NCBI GenBank assembly: GCA_022565155.1
Contig: JADFKB010000022.1
Coordinates: forward strand, 1-32,155
DNA length: 32,155 nt
Source: Chloroflexota bacterium
GTDB lineage: Bacteria; Chloroflexota; Dehalococcoidia; DSTF01; RBG-16-68-14
Direction: 5' to 3'
Below are positions 1-7,845 of this stretch, in pieces. The translations under genes and the position numbers were made by a program. How positions within the stretch are numbered: the first letter of the stretch is position 1; each line of letters begins with the position of its first letter. The notes under the pieces were generated by a model. It saw nothing but the letters and a program-made list of their open reading frames with translations. It was not told the origin of the DNA and did no database searches.

Positions 1-29
1 GGCAGCGCCATTACCGATTCGTCAACCAT
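1..29 (-). CDS. Truncated CDS, first nine codons only
   Basis: Only the N-terminus (MVDESVMAL) is inside the window; the gene runs off the left edge on the minus strand. The ATG (complement of 27-29) is preceded by a strong GGAGGAG ribosome site (complement of 34-40, four bases away). It starts 24 bases after the stop of the aldo/keto reductase on the same strand, so the two are probably cotranscribed. Too short to assign a function. Confidence 0.5.
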
Positions 30-53
30 CGCTCTCCTCCAGCCGTCTCTTCG

Positions 54-911
54 TTAGGTGAACAGCGGCGCCATCGACTGCCGCTGAGCAAGCTCCTTCA
101 TGGCTGTTTCGTCCGGCGTTCCGTTCGCTCGCTTCGCGCCGTCCAGGATCTTCGGCAGCAACGTGGCATCGGCGGCTGTGTTCAGGAAGACGCCCGGCCG
201 TCCGAGCACCCAGCGCACCGCGAGATCGATGTCCTCTTGCTCGGAAAGCGGCTCGTACCAGGTGCCGTGCGTGTGCTCGCGCTCGTCCCACGGTCGCAGC
301 GTGATGCCTTTGATCGTCTGGACGGCGACGCCCCGCTCCGCGCACAGCGACGTCAGCGCGTCGAAGTCCTCGGCATACCGCGCGTTCTGCATCATCGGAT
401 AGTTGTACGGCAATAGCACGGAGTCGAACGGGAAGCGTTCCAGGCTGCGGCGGTGCATGGCCGCGACTGTCACCCCGTGGCCCGTCACGCCGATGAACCG
501 GCAGAGCCCCTGCTCACGCGCCTCCACCGCCGCTTCCAGCGCGCCGCCGGCGCCCATCGCCACCTCCCAGTCATCTGGGTCCACCAGGTTGTGCAGTTGC
601 AGCAGGTCGACGCTGTCCACCCGCATCCGTTCTAGCGAGTGGTGGAACTGGTCGCGCGCCGCCTGGTAGGTGCGCTCGCCCGTCTTCGTCGCCAGGAAGA
701 AGTCCTGCCGGTGGCGGTCCATCCAGGCGCCAACGCGGCGCTCCGAGCGTCCGTACATCGCGGCGGTATCGATGTGGTTGATCCCGTACTCCAGCAGCAG
801 GTCCAGCACGGGCGCCGCCTCTTCGTCCGTCGCCCGGCCCAGCGCCGCCGCGCCGAAGATCGTCCTCGTACTCTCGTGGCCCGTCGACCCGAACGGCTGT
901 CGCTCGATCAT
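54..911 (-). CDS. Aldo/keto reductase family oxidoreductase
   Basis: A 285-residue NAD(P)H-dependent oxidoreductase of the aldo/keto reductase superfamily, a cytosolic TIM barrel that reduces aldehydes or ketones to alcohols. The family tetrad is visible: Asp48 in HIDTAAMYG, Tyr53, Lys76 in LATKTGE and His107 in LLQLHNL. The start at 911 is chosen over an upstream in-frame ATG at 947 because GGGAGGT sits five bases ahead of it and the family N-terminus (a variant of R-x-x-G-x-T-G) begins there. The C-terminus is complete, and the coenzyme-binding end is less canonical than in plant or animal AKRs, as is usual for bacterial members. It is followed closely by another minus-strand gene at the window edge. 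The substrate cannot be predicted. Confidence 0.9.
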   Translation of the reverse strand: MIERQPFGSTGHESTRTIFGAAALGRATDEEAAPVLDLLLEYGINHIDTAAMYGRSERRVGAWMDRHRQDFFLATKTGERTYQAARDQFHHSLERMRVDSVDLLQLHNLVDPDDWEVAMGAGGALEAAVEAREQGLCRFIGVTGHGVTVAAMHRRSLERFPFDSVLLPYNYPMMQNARYAEDFDALTSLCAERGVAVQTIKGITLRPWDEREHTHGTWYEPLSEQEDIDLAVRWVLGRPGVFLNTAADATLLPKILDGAKRANGTPDETAMKELAQRQSMAPLFT

Positions 912-1003
912 CGTTACCTCCCAATCGACGCTACGTGTCCTTGGCATGGGTCAGCGGCTCCGGCCGCCGGTGTTTCGTCGCACACCGTACCACATCGCCG
1001 TGT

Positions 1004-1118
1004 GGCCTGCGCTATTCAGCTGGGCGCGTGCACCGCTCGCAGGGGGCGGCGTAGAGCTACCCGACGAGCTCTTCACCGACGCACCAGAGCTTCTGGGCGA
1101 CAACGATGTCGTCGTGCG
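1004..1118. repeat. Decayed copy of the SDR 3' end and its downstream flank
   Basis: This stretch aligns without gaps, with scattered substitutions, to 2916-3030, which covers the last codons of the SDR gene plus the bases after its stop. Read on the minus strand it still gives a C-terminus like that of the SDR (K-L-W, then G-E-E-L-V-G), but the stop codon is altered and homology ends near 1118, so no gene body remains. Both copies lie just upstream of a minus-strand gene. The rest of the gap 912-1264 shows nothing else recognisable apart from a short TGACT-ATC-AGTCA inverted repeat near 1208-1220. Confidence 0.8.
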
Positions 1119-1264
1119 CCTTAGGGATTTAGTGGTGTGGAACTGTGCCGCCTGGTACCCTGGCGCGCGGTCCCTGGTAGTCCGCGAATTACTGTCTTGG
1201 CAGCGTGACTATCAGTCAGGCGACTCAGCGAACGGGGACATACTACTCGAAGCGGGACTGAAAG

Positions 1265-2338
1265 ATGCGTACTTGGATACTGGCGCTAGTGATAGTCGCA
1301 GGGGCGATGGTGCTAGGCTCCGGCTGTGATGGTAGTAAGGGCGACGACGGCGCGGGTGAAGGAGATCAGGCTGGCGCTCCGACGCCAAACGCAAGGTTGG
1401 AGCCCCCAGTAAACCTCGCCGATGTACGTTACTGGGCTTACCAGATCCAGGGCTTGGAAAAGGAAGGGGCGATTGAATCTCTCGCTTCTTCTCGCTACGA
1501 CCTCGTTGTGATCGATCCGACACGCACCAATGCGGGGAGTGAAGACTTTGACACTCGAGAGGCGGTGAATCTGATCCACGCCAGCCCCAGCAGCTTGGGC
1601 GGCCGCAGCAAATTGGTGCTCGCGTATCTTGACATAGGCGAAGCAGAAGACTATCGAACGTATTGGCAGAACGATTGGGAGCCGCCGAGGGCAGGTGTGC
1701 GGGGAACCCCTGACTTTCTCGTGAGCGTCGATCCTGATGGCTGGTCTGGCAACTATCCAGTCGCGTACTGGGACCCGCGCTGGAAGGACCTTGTCATCTA
1801 CAACGAGGATAGTCTGCTCAATCTAGTCCTGGAAGATGGCTTTGGCGGCGTCTACCTAGACTGGGTCGAGGCCTTTGATGATGTGAGCGTGATCGCGGCC
1901 GCTGAACTAGCAGGCATCGAGCCAGCAGGAGAGATGGTCGCCTTCATTACGGAGATGCGGGACTATGCCGCAGAACGTCACCCGAACTTTCTCATCGTGG
2001 TCCAGAACGGAGCCGACCTCGTCGTCGACCATCCAGAGTACCTCGACGTCATCGATGGACTTGCCCAAGAGGACCTCTCCTTCTATGGCGAGGCTGACAC
2101 CGACTGGGATGACGCTGCGTCGGGCGACATCCGGCAGAACCCCGGGTATCACGAATACCTAACCGGAGTCTTGGGGCGATACGTCGAAGCAGGCGTGCCC
2201 ACGTTCTGTGTCCAATATGCGCAAGAGCAAGCGAACGTGGAGCAAGCGCTCCGTGATGCGGAGCAGGTGGGCTGTGTTCCCTACGTGACGCTAACGCCCC
2301 TCGACCGGTTGACCGACACGCCACCGTACGATCGCTAA
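1265..2338 (+). CDS. Secreted lipoprotein, GH114 / TM1410-like
   Basis: A 357-residue protein with an N-terminal signal (MRTWILALVIVAGAMVLGSGC) ending in a lipobox-like LGSGC, so Cys21 is probably lipidated and the protein is anchored outside the cytoplasmic membrane. After a short Gly/Asp/Ala-rich linker comes one domain resembling glycoside hydrolase family 114 (endo-alpha-1,4-polygalactosaminidase and the Thermotoga TM1410 group). Visible landmarks are the VRYWAYQIQG start, LVVIDPT, LAYLDIGEAEDYR, VAYWDPRW, GGVYLDWVEA and the VVQNGADL strand. The conserved acidic residues in GEAEDYR and YLDW fit a TIM-barrel hydrolase. Length is typical for the family. The ribosome site is weak. No sugar-pathway neighbours are present, so a role in trimming an exopolymer is inferred from the family only. 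Confidence 0.8.
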   Translation: MRTWILALVIVAGAMVLGSGCDGSKGDDGAGEGDQAGAPTPNARLEPPVNLADVRYWAYQIQGLEKEGAIESLASSRYDLVVIDPTRTNAGSEDFDTREAVNLIHASPSSLGGRSKLVLAYLDIGEAEDYRTYWQNDWEPPRAGVRGTPDFLVSVDPDGWSGNYPVAYWDPRWKDLVIYNEDSLLNLVLEDGFGGVYLDWVEAFDDVSVIAAAELAGIEPAGEMVAFITEMRDYAAERHPNFLIVVQNGADLVVDHPEYLDVIDGLAQEDLSFYGEADTDWDDAASGDIRQNPGYHEYLTGVLGRYVEAGVPTFCVQYAQEQANVEQALRDAEQVGCVPYVTLTPLDRLTDTPPYDR

Positions 2339-2440
2339 GCGTAGCATGATGAAGGCGAGTCCGCAGACCCCGATAACACCGGGCATTGTGGCCGGCACAC
2401 GCGCACGATGTGCCAATAGTGTCGCGGCCTGCCGAACGTC

Positions 2441-2856
2441 CTACTCCCCTATGATCTGCACCACGATGTCACGCTCGCGGGGGCGGTTATCGAAGTCCAC
2501 GTAACTATCTGCTGCCATGTTCCCAACGTCAGACGACGGCCGACGAACGGGACGGAGAGCGATGGTCCCAGGAGGGCCGCGCGCACGTGCGAGTGGCCGT
2601 TGCCGTCACCCCAGCGTTCGTTGTGTCGATAGTAGCGGCTGGGCGGCACCACCTCGTCGAAGACCTGCTGCAGGTCGGCCACCGCGCCCTCTTCGTACTC
2701 GATGGTCGTAACGGCGCTGGTGGAACCGGGGCAGAAGACGGTGACGGTGCCAGACGTGAGGCCGGACTCGGCGACGGCTCTGGCCACGGCCTCGGTGATG
2801 TCGTGGGTGGCACCGTTGCCGAGGGTCTTCAACGCGATCTTGTTAGTGATGACCAT
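2441..2856 (-). pseudogene. UPF0047 (YjbQ-like) protein, frameshifted near the C-terminus
   Basis: Residues 1-118 match the UPF0047/YjbQ family (often annotated as secondary thiamine-phosphate synthase): a GSTSAVTTIEYEEG block, an NERWGDGNGHSHVRA block carrying the conserved histidines, and GTWQQIV. The start at 2856 has AGGAGA just upstream, so the longer start at 2883 is not needed. After GTWQQIV the frame gives an unfamiliar tail (TWTSITAP...) stopping at 2449. The next frame gives the expected family ending (YVDFDNRPRERDIVVQIIGE) stopping at 2441. A single missing base near 2503-2505 explains this; restoring it gives a 138-residue protein of usual family length. Either a real mutation or a base-calling error. 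Confidence 0.8.
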
Positions 2857-2915
2857 ACCTATCTCCTCAGTCAGTGCCAGCATAGCAGTGAAGCCCGGCC
2901 TGTCAACGCGAGATC

Positions 2916-3030
2916 GGCCTGTGCGATTCAGCTAGGCGCGTGCACCACCCGCCGGGGGCGGCGTAGCGTTACCCGACGAGCTCTTCACTAACGCGCCAGA
3001 GCTTCTGGGCGACAGCGACGTCTTCGGACG
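2916..3030. repeat. Source copy of the duplicated SDR 3' end
   Basis: Covers the C-terminal codons of the SDR gene and about 50 bases after its stop. Its partner is 1004-1118, in the same orientation about 1.9 kb away. The homology extends through the stop codon into non-coding DNA, so this is a DNA-level duplication and not a conserved protein motif. Confidence 0.8.
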
Positions 3031-3832
3031 CGTCGCTGGATGGGACCGGCTCTTTCTTCACGAAGTACTTGCCAGTGACCGAATCCACGTCGGAGGAAGA
3101 CGCGAGGTAAATGCTCGTCTCGGCGCCCTGGCTAGCGGACAGAAGAAACGGGCTGGCGACGGTCTGAAACACTTTGAAGAGGAGTCCGATCGCCCCTCCG
3201 TTATTCCGCCCGAAGCCTGTCTTCACCACGCCGGGATGCAGGGCGTTCGCGGTCACGCCCGTCCCTTCGAGCTGCCGCGCCAACTCGTAGGTGAACAGGA
3301 CGTTGGCGAGCTTCGACTGGCCGTAGGCGGACATGCCGCCGTACTTCGCCTCTGCGTTCAGATCGTCGAAGTTAATCTCGGCTCGCGTGTGCGACCCGGA
3401 GCTGACGTTGATGATTCGGCTCGGCGAACTTGCCTTCAAGAGGTCCAGGAGAAGGGTAGTCAAGAGGAAATGCGCTAGGTGGTTGACGGCGAAGGTCAAT
3501 TCGTAGCCGTCGACGCTCAGGGCCCGTTGGCTATTCAGAGCCCCGGCGTTATTGATCAGCACGTGGAGTTCTTGGTGCTGGTCGCGGAAGTCCTGCGCCA
3601 ACCCGCGTACCGAATCGAGCGAGGCGAGGTCGGCGACCAGGAGCGTTACGTGGTCGTTGCCGCTGCGCTGCCTGATTTCCGCGAGAACAGCTTCGCCTCT
3701 TTCCGCATTACGGGAGACCATGACGATAGTCGCGCCCATGTCAGCGAGGCCAAACGCCGTCTCTTTTCCGATACCACTGTTGGCACCGGTGATCAGGCAT
3801 ACTCTTCCGTTCATTGATGCGCTGTTAACCAT
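2969..3832 (-). CDS. Short-chain dehydrogenase/reductase, retinol-dehydrogenase-like
   Basis: A 287-residue classical SDR with a Rossmann fold, expected to carry out NAD(P)-dependent oxidation or reduction of an alcohol/ketone in the cytoplasm. The cofactor motif TGANSGIG is at residues 15-22, NNAG at 94-97, the catalytic serine in NVSSGSH (144-145), and YGQSK gives Tyr170 and Lys174. The long substrate loop (GRNNGGAIGLLFKVFQ) and the ASQGAETSIYLASS block resemble the retinol dehydrogenase/WW-oxidoreductase-like subgroup. The start is fixed by GAGGAGG five bases ahead of the ATG. The UPF0047 gene follows downstream on the same strand, so cotranscription is possible. The substrate is unknown; the subgroup name does not imply retinol. 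Confidence 0.92.
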   Translation of the reverse strand: MVNSASMNGRVCLITGANSGIGKETAFGLADMGATIVMVSRNAERGEAVLAEIRQRSGNDHVTLLVADLASLDSVRGLAQDFRDQHQELHVLINNAGALNSQRALSVDGYELTFAVNHLAHFLLTTLLLDLLKASSPSRIINVSSGSHTRAEINFDDLNAEAKYGGMSAYGQSKLANVLFTYELARQLEGTGVTANALHPGVVKTGFGRNNGGAIGLLFKVFQTVASPFLLSASQGAETSIYLASSSDVDSVTGKYFVKKEPVPSSDASEDVAVAQKLWRVSEELVG

Positions 3833-3956
3833 GTGAGCCTCCTCGGCTGCGAGTGCGGGTTTCGTGACGAGGAAGTATACCTGAACGAGGGCGCATTAGC
3901 CGCCACAGTGCGCGAATCGTCTTCCATACGGACTAGATGCCCTCGCGTGAGCGCAT

Positions 3957-4121
3957 CTAGTCTCCCGCGTAGTGTCTGTGGGTGTTCGGGTCGTGCGGTT
4001 CGGGCGGTCGTGCCGGGTCGCATTCTTTGCAGATCCATTCCTGACATCCCACACAGAAGTCATCAGGCGCTGTTGAGCGGTCGCAGATGTAACAGTTCTC
4101 TCTGGTGTTTGAGTCACCCAT
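3957..4121 (-). CDS. Small zinc-ribbon-like protein
   Basis: A 54-residue protein with three CxxC pairs: Cys10/13 (CYIC), Cys23/26 (CVGC) and Cys31/34 (CKEC), followed by a Pro/His-rich tail with His43, His48 and His50. This spacing suggests one or two zinc-binding knuckles. The start at 4121 is preceded by GGAGGAG seven bases away, which supports a real gene despite the small size; the in-frame ATG at 4145 has no such site. It is transcribed away from the SagB-type gene, and the overlapping palindromes at 4141-4168 lie between them. The function is unknown; protein or nucleic-acid contact is a guess from the zinc-ribbon form. Confidence 0.7.
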   Translation of the reverse strand: MGDSNTRENCYICDRSTAPDDFCVGCQEWICKECDPARPPEPHDPNTHRHYAGD

Positions 4122-4140
4122 GTTCGCACTCCTCCGAAAT

Positions 4141-4168
4141 CCCATGGCCGGCCATGGGGCGCCCCATG
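4141..4168. promoter_or_regulatory. Two overlapping perfect palindromes in a divergent intergenic region
   Basis: CCCATGGCCGGCCATGGG (4141-4158) is an 18-base perfect palindrome. It overlaps CATGGGGCGCCCCATG (4153-4168), a 16-base perfect palindrome. They share the CATGGG block, so one can form only at the expense of the other in single-stranded DNA or RNA. They lie between the start of the zinc-ribbon gene (4121, minus) and the SagB-type gene (4236, plus). An operator for a dimeric regulator serving both genes is the simplest reading; this is inference. Confidence 0.5.
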
Positions 4169-4215
4169 TCTTTCTGATGCAGACGCTTGGTGACGCCCGT
4201 CGTACCAGTATCCAC

Positions 4216-4221
4216 TACAAT
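4216..4221 (+). promoter_or_regulatory. Candidate -10 element for the SagB-type gene
   Basis: TACAAT lies 14 bases before the ATG at 4236, which puts the expected transcription start only about 7-9 bases ahead of the start codon. No Shine-Dalgarno motif is present, so the message may be nearly leaderless. No good -35 hexamer is seen at standard spacing. Confidence 0.35.
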
Positions 4222-4235
4222 AGTACCGGGCTACA

Positions 4236-5780
4236 ATGAACCGCGATCTCGAAGCTGCCTGGGCCTATCACAACGGGACGAAGCACTCGTTTCGGAGCCT
4301 CCGCTCGAACCCGCATTACCTGAACTGGCAGACCAAGCCCCTGCCATTCAAAGTCTATACGACGCTAAAGCCAATCCCGCTGCCTGGTGACGTCTCGGAT
4401 TCCGACTATCCGGCGCTAAAGGCGATCTCCGCTGTCAGGACGCACCTCGACGGTAGCTGCCTGCTTGATCTGTCCGTACTTTCCCAACTTCTCTACTACA
4501 GCGGGGGGATCACCAGGCGCAGGAAACACCCCGACCGCGAGATTCTCTTTCGTGCAGCCTCGTGCACCGGGGCGCTCTACCACGTCGATCTCTACCTGAT
4601 CTGCGGTGCGCTACCCGGACTGGAGGCCGGCGTGTATCAGTTTAGTGTGGACGACTTCGCCCTCCGCCGGTTGCGTCCCGGTGACCATCGAGGCGAAGTG
4701 CTCCGTGCTACGGCAGGTGACACGTCGATGGCCGAAGCGACCGCTATCATTGTGTCGGCCAGCACCTATTGGCGCAACGCCTGGAAGTACCAGGCCCGCA
4801 CCTACCGACACTGCTTCTGGGATAACGGCACAATGCTGGCCAATATGCTGGCCATGGCCGAAGCATACGAGGTCCCTGCGCGACTCCTCGTCGGGTTCGA
4901 GGACGCTGCCCTCAGCAGCCTGCTCGGGCTGGACGATCTGCGTGAGGGGGCGCTCAGCCTGGTGGCACTCGGGCGGGATCCGTCGGTGCCACCAGCGGCT
5001 CCGCCCGAGGTTCAGCCGCTCAACCTGGAAACGGAGCCGCTTTCGGAAGCTGAGGTTGACTATCCTGCCATCCGGAGCATGCACGTTGCCTCCTCTCTCA
5101 CGACCGGGGAACAAGTTGCCGCCTGGCGCGGCGGATGGGTGCCAGCGAGTCTGCCCGCGCCAGCTGGCAAGGTATTCCCCCTTCAGCCGCTGGCCGAGGC
5201 CGAAGAGCCGACAGACTCCATCGAGCAGGTTATTCTCAGACGTGGATCGACGCGAGAGTTCGCCCTGGAACCGATCACGTTCGCCCAGCTGTCTACTATT
5301 CTCCGCGCGGCGACGCGAGGGATTCCAGCCGACTTCCTCGATCTGCCCGGCACCACTCTGAATGATCTCTATCTCATCGTCAACGCAGTCGAAGGCCTGC
5401 CCAGTGGGGCTTACGTGTTTCATCGTGAGCAAGGGGCGTTGGAGCTCTTGAAGGAAGGCGAATTTAGGGGTGAGGCCGGCTTTCTCGGCTTAGAACAGGC
5501 GCTGCCAGCCACTGCCAGTGTCGATGTCTTCTTTCTGACGGACCTGGAACGCGTCCTGAACCAGTTCGGAAACAGAGGGTATCGGGCTGCGCAGCTGGAA
5601 GCGGGTATCATCGGTGGCAAGCTCTACCTGGCTGCCTATGCCCAGCGGCTCGGCGCCAGCGGGCTCACGTTCTACGACGATGCGGTAACGGAGTTCTTCT
5701 CGCCCCACGCCAAGGGAAAGAGTGTCATGTTTCTGGTGGCACTAGGCTGGTCAGCTAAACGCAAGCGCACCGGTTCCTAA
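4236..5780 (+). CDS. SagB/ThcOx-type tandem nitroreductase-family dehydrogenase
   Basis: A 514-residue protein with two nitroreductase-like FMN-binding domains, roughly residues 1-245 and 315-510, joined by a Pro/Glu-rich linker (near 250-330). Family features in the first half include the HSFRSLRSNPHYLNWQTKP start, LLYYSGGITRRR and RAASCTGALYHVDLYL. The second half repeats them with ILRRGSTREFALEPITFAQLSTIL, TLNDLYLIVNAVEGLPSGAYVF and GIIGGKLYLAAYAQRLGASGLTFYDDAV. SagB/ThcOx proteins oxidise azolines to azoles in ribosomal peptides, but many tandem members are orphans. No YcaO cyclase, E1-like protein or precursor peptide is seen nearby, so that chemistry cannot be assumed here. FMN oxidoreductase is safe; the substrate is open. 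Confidence 0.85.
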   Translation: MNRDLEAAWAYHNGTKHSFRSLRSNPHYLNWQTKPLPFKVYTTLKPIPLPGDVSDSDYPALKAISAVRTHLDGSCLLDLSVLSQLLYYSGGITRRRKHPDREILFRAASCTGALYHVDLYLICGALPGLEAGVYQFSVDDFALRRLRPGDHRGEVLRATAGDTSMAEATAIIVSASTYWRNAWKYQARTYRHCFWDNGTMLANMLAMAEAYEVPARLLVGFEDAALSSLLGLDDLREGALSLVALGRDPSVPPAAPPEVQPLNLETEPLSEAEVDYPAIRSMHVASSLTTGEQVAAWRGGWVPASLPAPAGKVFPLQPLAEAEEPTDSIEQVILRRGSTREFALEPITFAQLSTILRAATRGIPADFLDLPGTTLNDLYLIVNAVEGLPSGAYVFHREQGALELLKEGEFRGEAGFLGLEQALPATASVDVFFLTDLERVLNQFGNRGYRAAQLEAGIIGGKLYLAAYAQRLGASGLTFYDDAVTEFFSPHAKGKSVMFLVALGWSAKRKRTGS

Positions 5781-5879
5781 GAGAATTTGCAGGCCGTACA
5801 TCGTTGGACGAACGGATCCATGCAATAGCATTCTCTCGGTGCCATACCATTGAGGTTCATCCCTTACGCCAGTGAGAGG

Positions 5880-6113
5880 CTAGAGAGGGAGAGAGTCCGG
5901 CGCAGCGCCGCCAGCGATGTATATTGCTCGAACCGCCTGCTGTAGATCCTCCATCGATTCGAGTGACCGGTCGGGGAGCTGGGAAAGGATGGCGTACACT
6001 TCACGATCAGCCCCTCCGTTGTCCCGGGCACGGTTGATGATGGCTGCTCTGGAGGTAGGAAAGTCCAAGCCGGTGAAGGCAATCTCGTAATCCCGCTTCG
6101 TCGCGTGTGGCAT
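5880..6113 (-). CDS. DUF2795 domain protein
   Basis: A 77-residue protein matching the small DUF2795 family: an N-terminal Y-E-I-A-F-T-G-L-D-F-P block, then RAAIINRARDNGGADREVYAILSQLPDRSLESMEDLQQAV. The helical pattern A-x-x-x-L-x-x-L-P-D-R-x-[FL]-x-S-x-x-D-[VL] is the family signature. The start at 6113 has AAGGGAG just upstream. The gene faces away from the aldehyde dehydrogenase gene. Its upstream region holds a perfect TATAAT and a 14-base palindrome, so it is probably regulated. The molecular role of DUF2795 is unknown. Confidence 0.75.
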   Translation of the reverse strand: MPHATKRDYEIAFTGLDFPTSRAAIINRARDNGGADREVYAILSQLPDRSLESMEDLQQAVRAIYIAGGAAPDSLPL

Positions 6114-6147
6114 AGGCTCCCTTCAGCCGTGGGATGCGTCCTGCAAT

Positions 6148-6171
6148 AGCAAGTACTTGCTGCGTATTATA
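6148..6171 (-). promoter_or_regulatory. TATAAT box followed by a 14-base palindromic operator
   Basis: On the minus strand a perfect TATAAT (complement of 6166-6171) is followed immediately by AGCAAGTACTTGCT (6148-6161), a perfect palindrome covering the expected transcription start. This is the classic position for a repressor. It would control the DUF2795 gene beginning at 6113. No convincing -35 hexamer is seen. On the plus strand the TTGCTG at the palindrome edge could also be a weak -35 for the aldehyde dehydrogenase gene. Confidence 0.5.
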
Positions 6172-6248
6172 TACTAAGTGATCAGTGCGCGACGGACCTG
6201 AGCAAAGTCTCTTCACCACCACGTGGCCAAACCAAAGCAGGAGGCACC

Positions 6249-7730
6249 ATGACTACTCAGACAGCCCCACAGACAGAGGCCAAGACCTACCAGATGCTCA
6301 TTGAAGGGCAGTGGGTATCTGCGAAGAGCGGCGAGACGTTCGAGCGCCTCAATCCTGCGAACGGTACGCTTGTCGGCACGTACCCGCTGGCAGACATCCC
6401 TGACGTAGATCTTGCCGTCGATGCCGCCCGCCGCGCGTTCGACAGCGGGACGTGGAGCAACGCTCCGGTAAAGCAACGCCACGACGTGCTTCGCAAAGTC
6501 GCAGACGGCCTCCGCGCGAATATCGGTGCGCTGGCGGCGCTCCTCGCCCAGGAGGTAGGTAAGCCGCTCAACATGGCCATGGGCGAAGTGGCGCTGGCGG
6601 CGGACGTGTACGAGTACTTCGCTGGCATCTCGCTCGACATGCACGGCGAGGCTATCACACAATTTGCTCCGGACGCCGTCGGCTTGACCGTCCATGAACC
6701 CGTCGGCGTCGTCGGCGTCATCACGCCCTGGAACTTCCCTCTACTGCTCATCAGTTGGAAGTTGGCGCCAGCTTTGGCGACGGGCTGCACGGTGGTAGCA
6801 AAGCCTGCACAACTCACTCCGGGTACCACGGTGGAGCTCGGTAGAATTATCCAGGAGGCAGGGGCGCCGGACGGTGTTGTTAACGTCATCACGGGGCCCG
6901 GCTCGAAGATCGGCCAACACATGGCTGAGCACCCCAAAGTCGACAAGATCGCCTTCACGGGCTCGACTGAAGTTGGCAGGTCGGTCATGCGGGCGGCAGC
7001 CACCAACATCAAGAAACTGTCGCTGGAGCTGGGAGGCAAATCGCCCAATGTGGTCTTCGCAGATGCGAACATCGACGCTGCTGTCGCTGGAGCATTCTTC
7101 GCCATTTACCTGAACACAGGCCAGGTGTGTCAGGCGGGCTCGCGGCTGTTGCTGCAAGAGTCGGTCAAAGACCAGTTCATGGAGAAGCTCATCGCTTTCA
7201 CGAAGACGGTCAAGCTTGGCGACCCGCTGGACCCCGAGACCACGATGGGGCCGGTCGTCGACCAAAACCAGCTCTCAACTGTAGAACACTACGTTGCGGA
7301 AGGTCAGAAGGAAGGGGCGAAGATGCTCATCGGCGGCTCGCGACCGAAAGGTAACGGCCTCGACAAGGGCTTCTTCTTTGAGCCAACCATCTTCGACTCC
7401 GTGGCCAGCAACATGACCATTGCCCAGGAAGAGATCTTCGGGCCCGTGCTTTCGGTACTGACCTTCAAAGATATCGACGACGCGCTACGGATCGCCAACG
7501 ACACCTCATACGGACTGGCCTCCGCCGTGTGGACCAACGACCTCAACACGGCGCTCAAGATGGCGAAGGGGATCCGGGCGGGCACGGTCTGGGTGAATGC
7601 ATTCCACCAGGCCGGGCTGCCGAACATGCCGTACGGCGGTTACAAGCAGAGCGGCATCGGCCGCGAGCTCGGTCGCCATGGTCTCGATGAATACCTGGAG
7701 ACCAAGGCGATCCAGATCAAGTTGGGATAG
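6249..7730 (+). CDS. NAD(P)-dependent aldehyde dehydrogenase
   Basis: A 493-residue soluble aldehyde dehydrogenase that oxidises an aldehyde to the carboxylic acid, closest in style to the betaine-aldehyde/ALDH2-like group. Landmarks are Asn162 in TPWNFPL, Lys185 in VVAKPAQ, the cofactor loop FTGSTEVG (237-244), the general base Glu260 in LELGGKSPN and the nucleophile Cys294 in NTGQVCQAG. The EEIFGPVLSV and GGYKQSGIGRELG blocks are intact, and length is normal. An AGGAGG site precedes the ATG by six bases. A VOC-fold gene follows about 115 bases downstream. Substrate unknown; the surrounding CoA-ester genes suggest fatty or short-chain aldehydes, as inference. Confidence 0.95.
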   Translation: MTTQTAPQTEAKTYQMLIEGQWVSAKSGETFERLNPANGTLVGTYPLADIPDVDLAVDAARRAFDSGTWSNAPVKQRHDVLRKVADGLRANIGALAALLAQEVGKPLNMAMGEVALAADVYEYFAGISLDMHGEAITQFAPDAVGLTVHEPVGVVGVITPWNFPLLLISWKLAPALATGCTVVAKPAQLTPGTTVELGRIIQEAGAPDGVVNVITGPGSKIGQHMAEHPKVDKIAFTGSTEVGRSVMRAAATNIKKLSLELGGKSPNVVFADANIDAAVAGAFFAIYLNTGQVCQAGSRLLLQESVKDQFMEKLIAFTKTVKLGDPLDPETTMGPVVDQNQLSTVEHYVAEGQKEGAKMLIGGSRPKGNGLDKGFFFEPTIFDSVASNMTIAQEEIFGPVLSVLTFKDIDDALRIANDTSYGLASAVWTNDLNTALKMAKGIRAGTVWVNAFHQAGLPNMPYGGYKQSGIGRELGRHGLDEYLETKAIQIKLG

Positions 7731-7845
7731 TAGCGACAGGGCCAGCCGCGGCGTCGCTGAGCGCGCTGGCTTGCGGCTAGCAAGGGCTGCTCGCTCGAAG
7801 CAACGTGGGCCGGGGAAGAGCGGGCGCTTACCGGGAGGATTGTCT

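Noticed and set aside
4611-5432. Antisense open frame of 273 codons in the SagB-type gene
   Set aside because: Opposite a conserved two-domain protein; no ribosome site or family resemblance.
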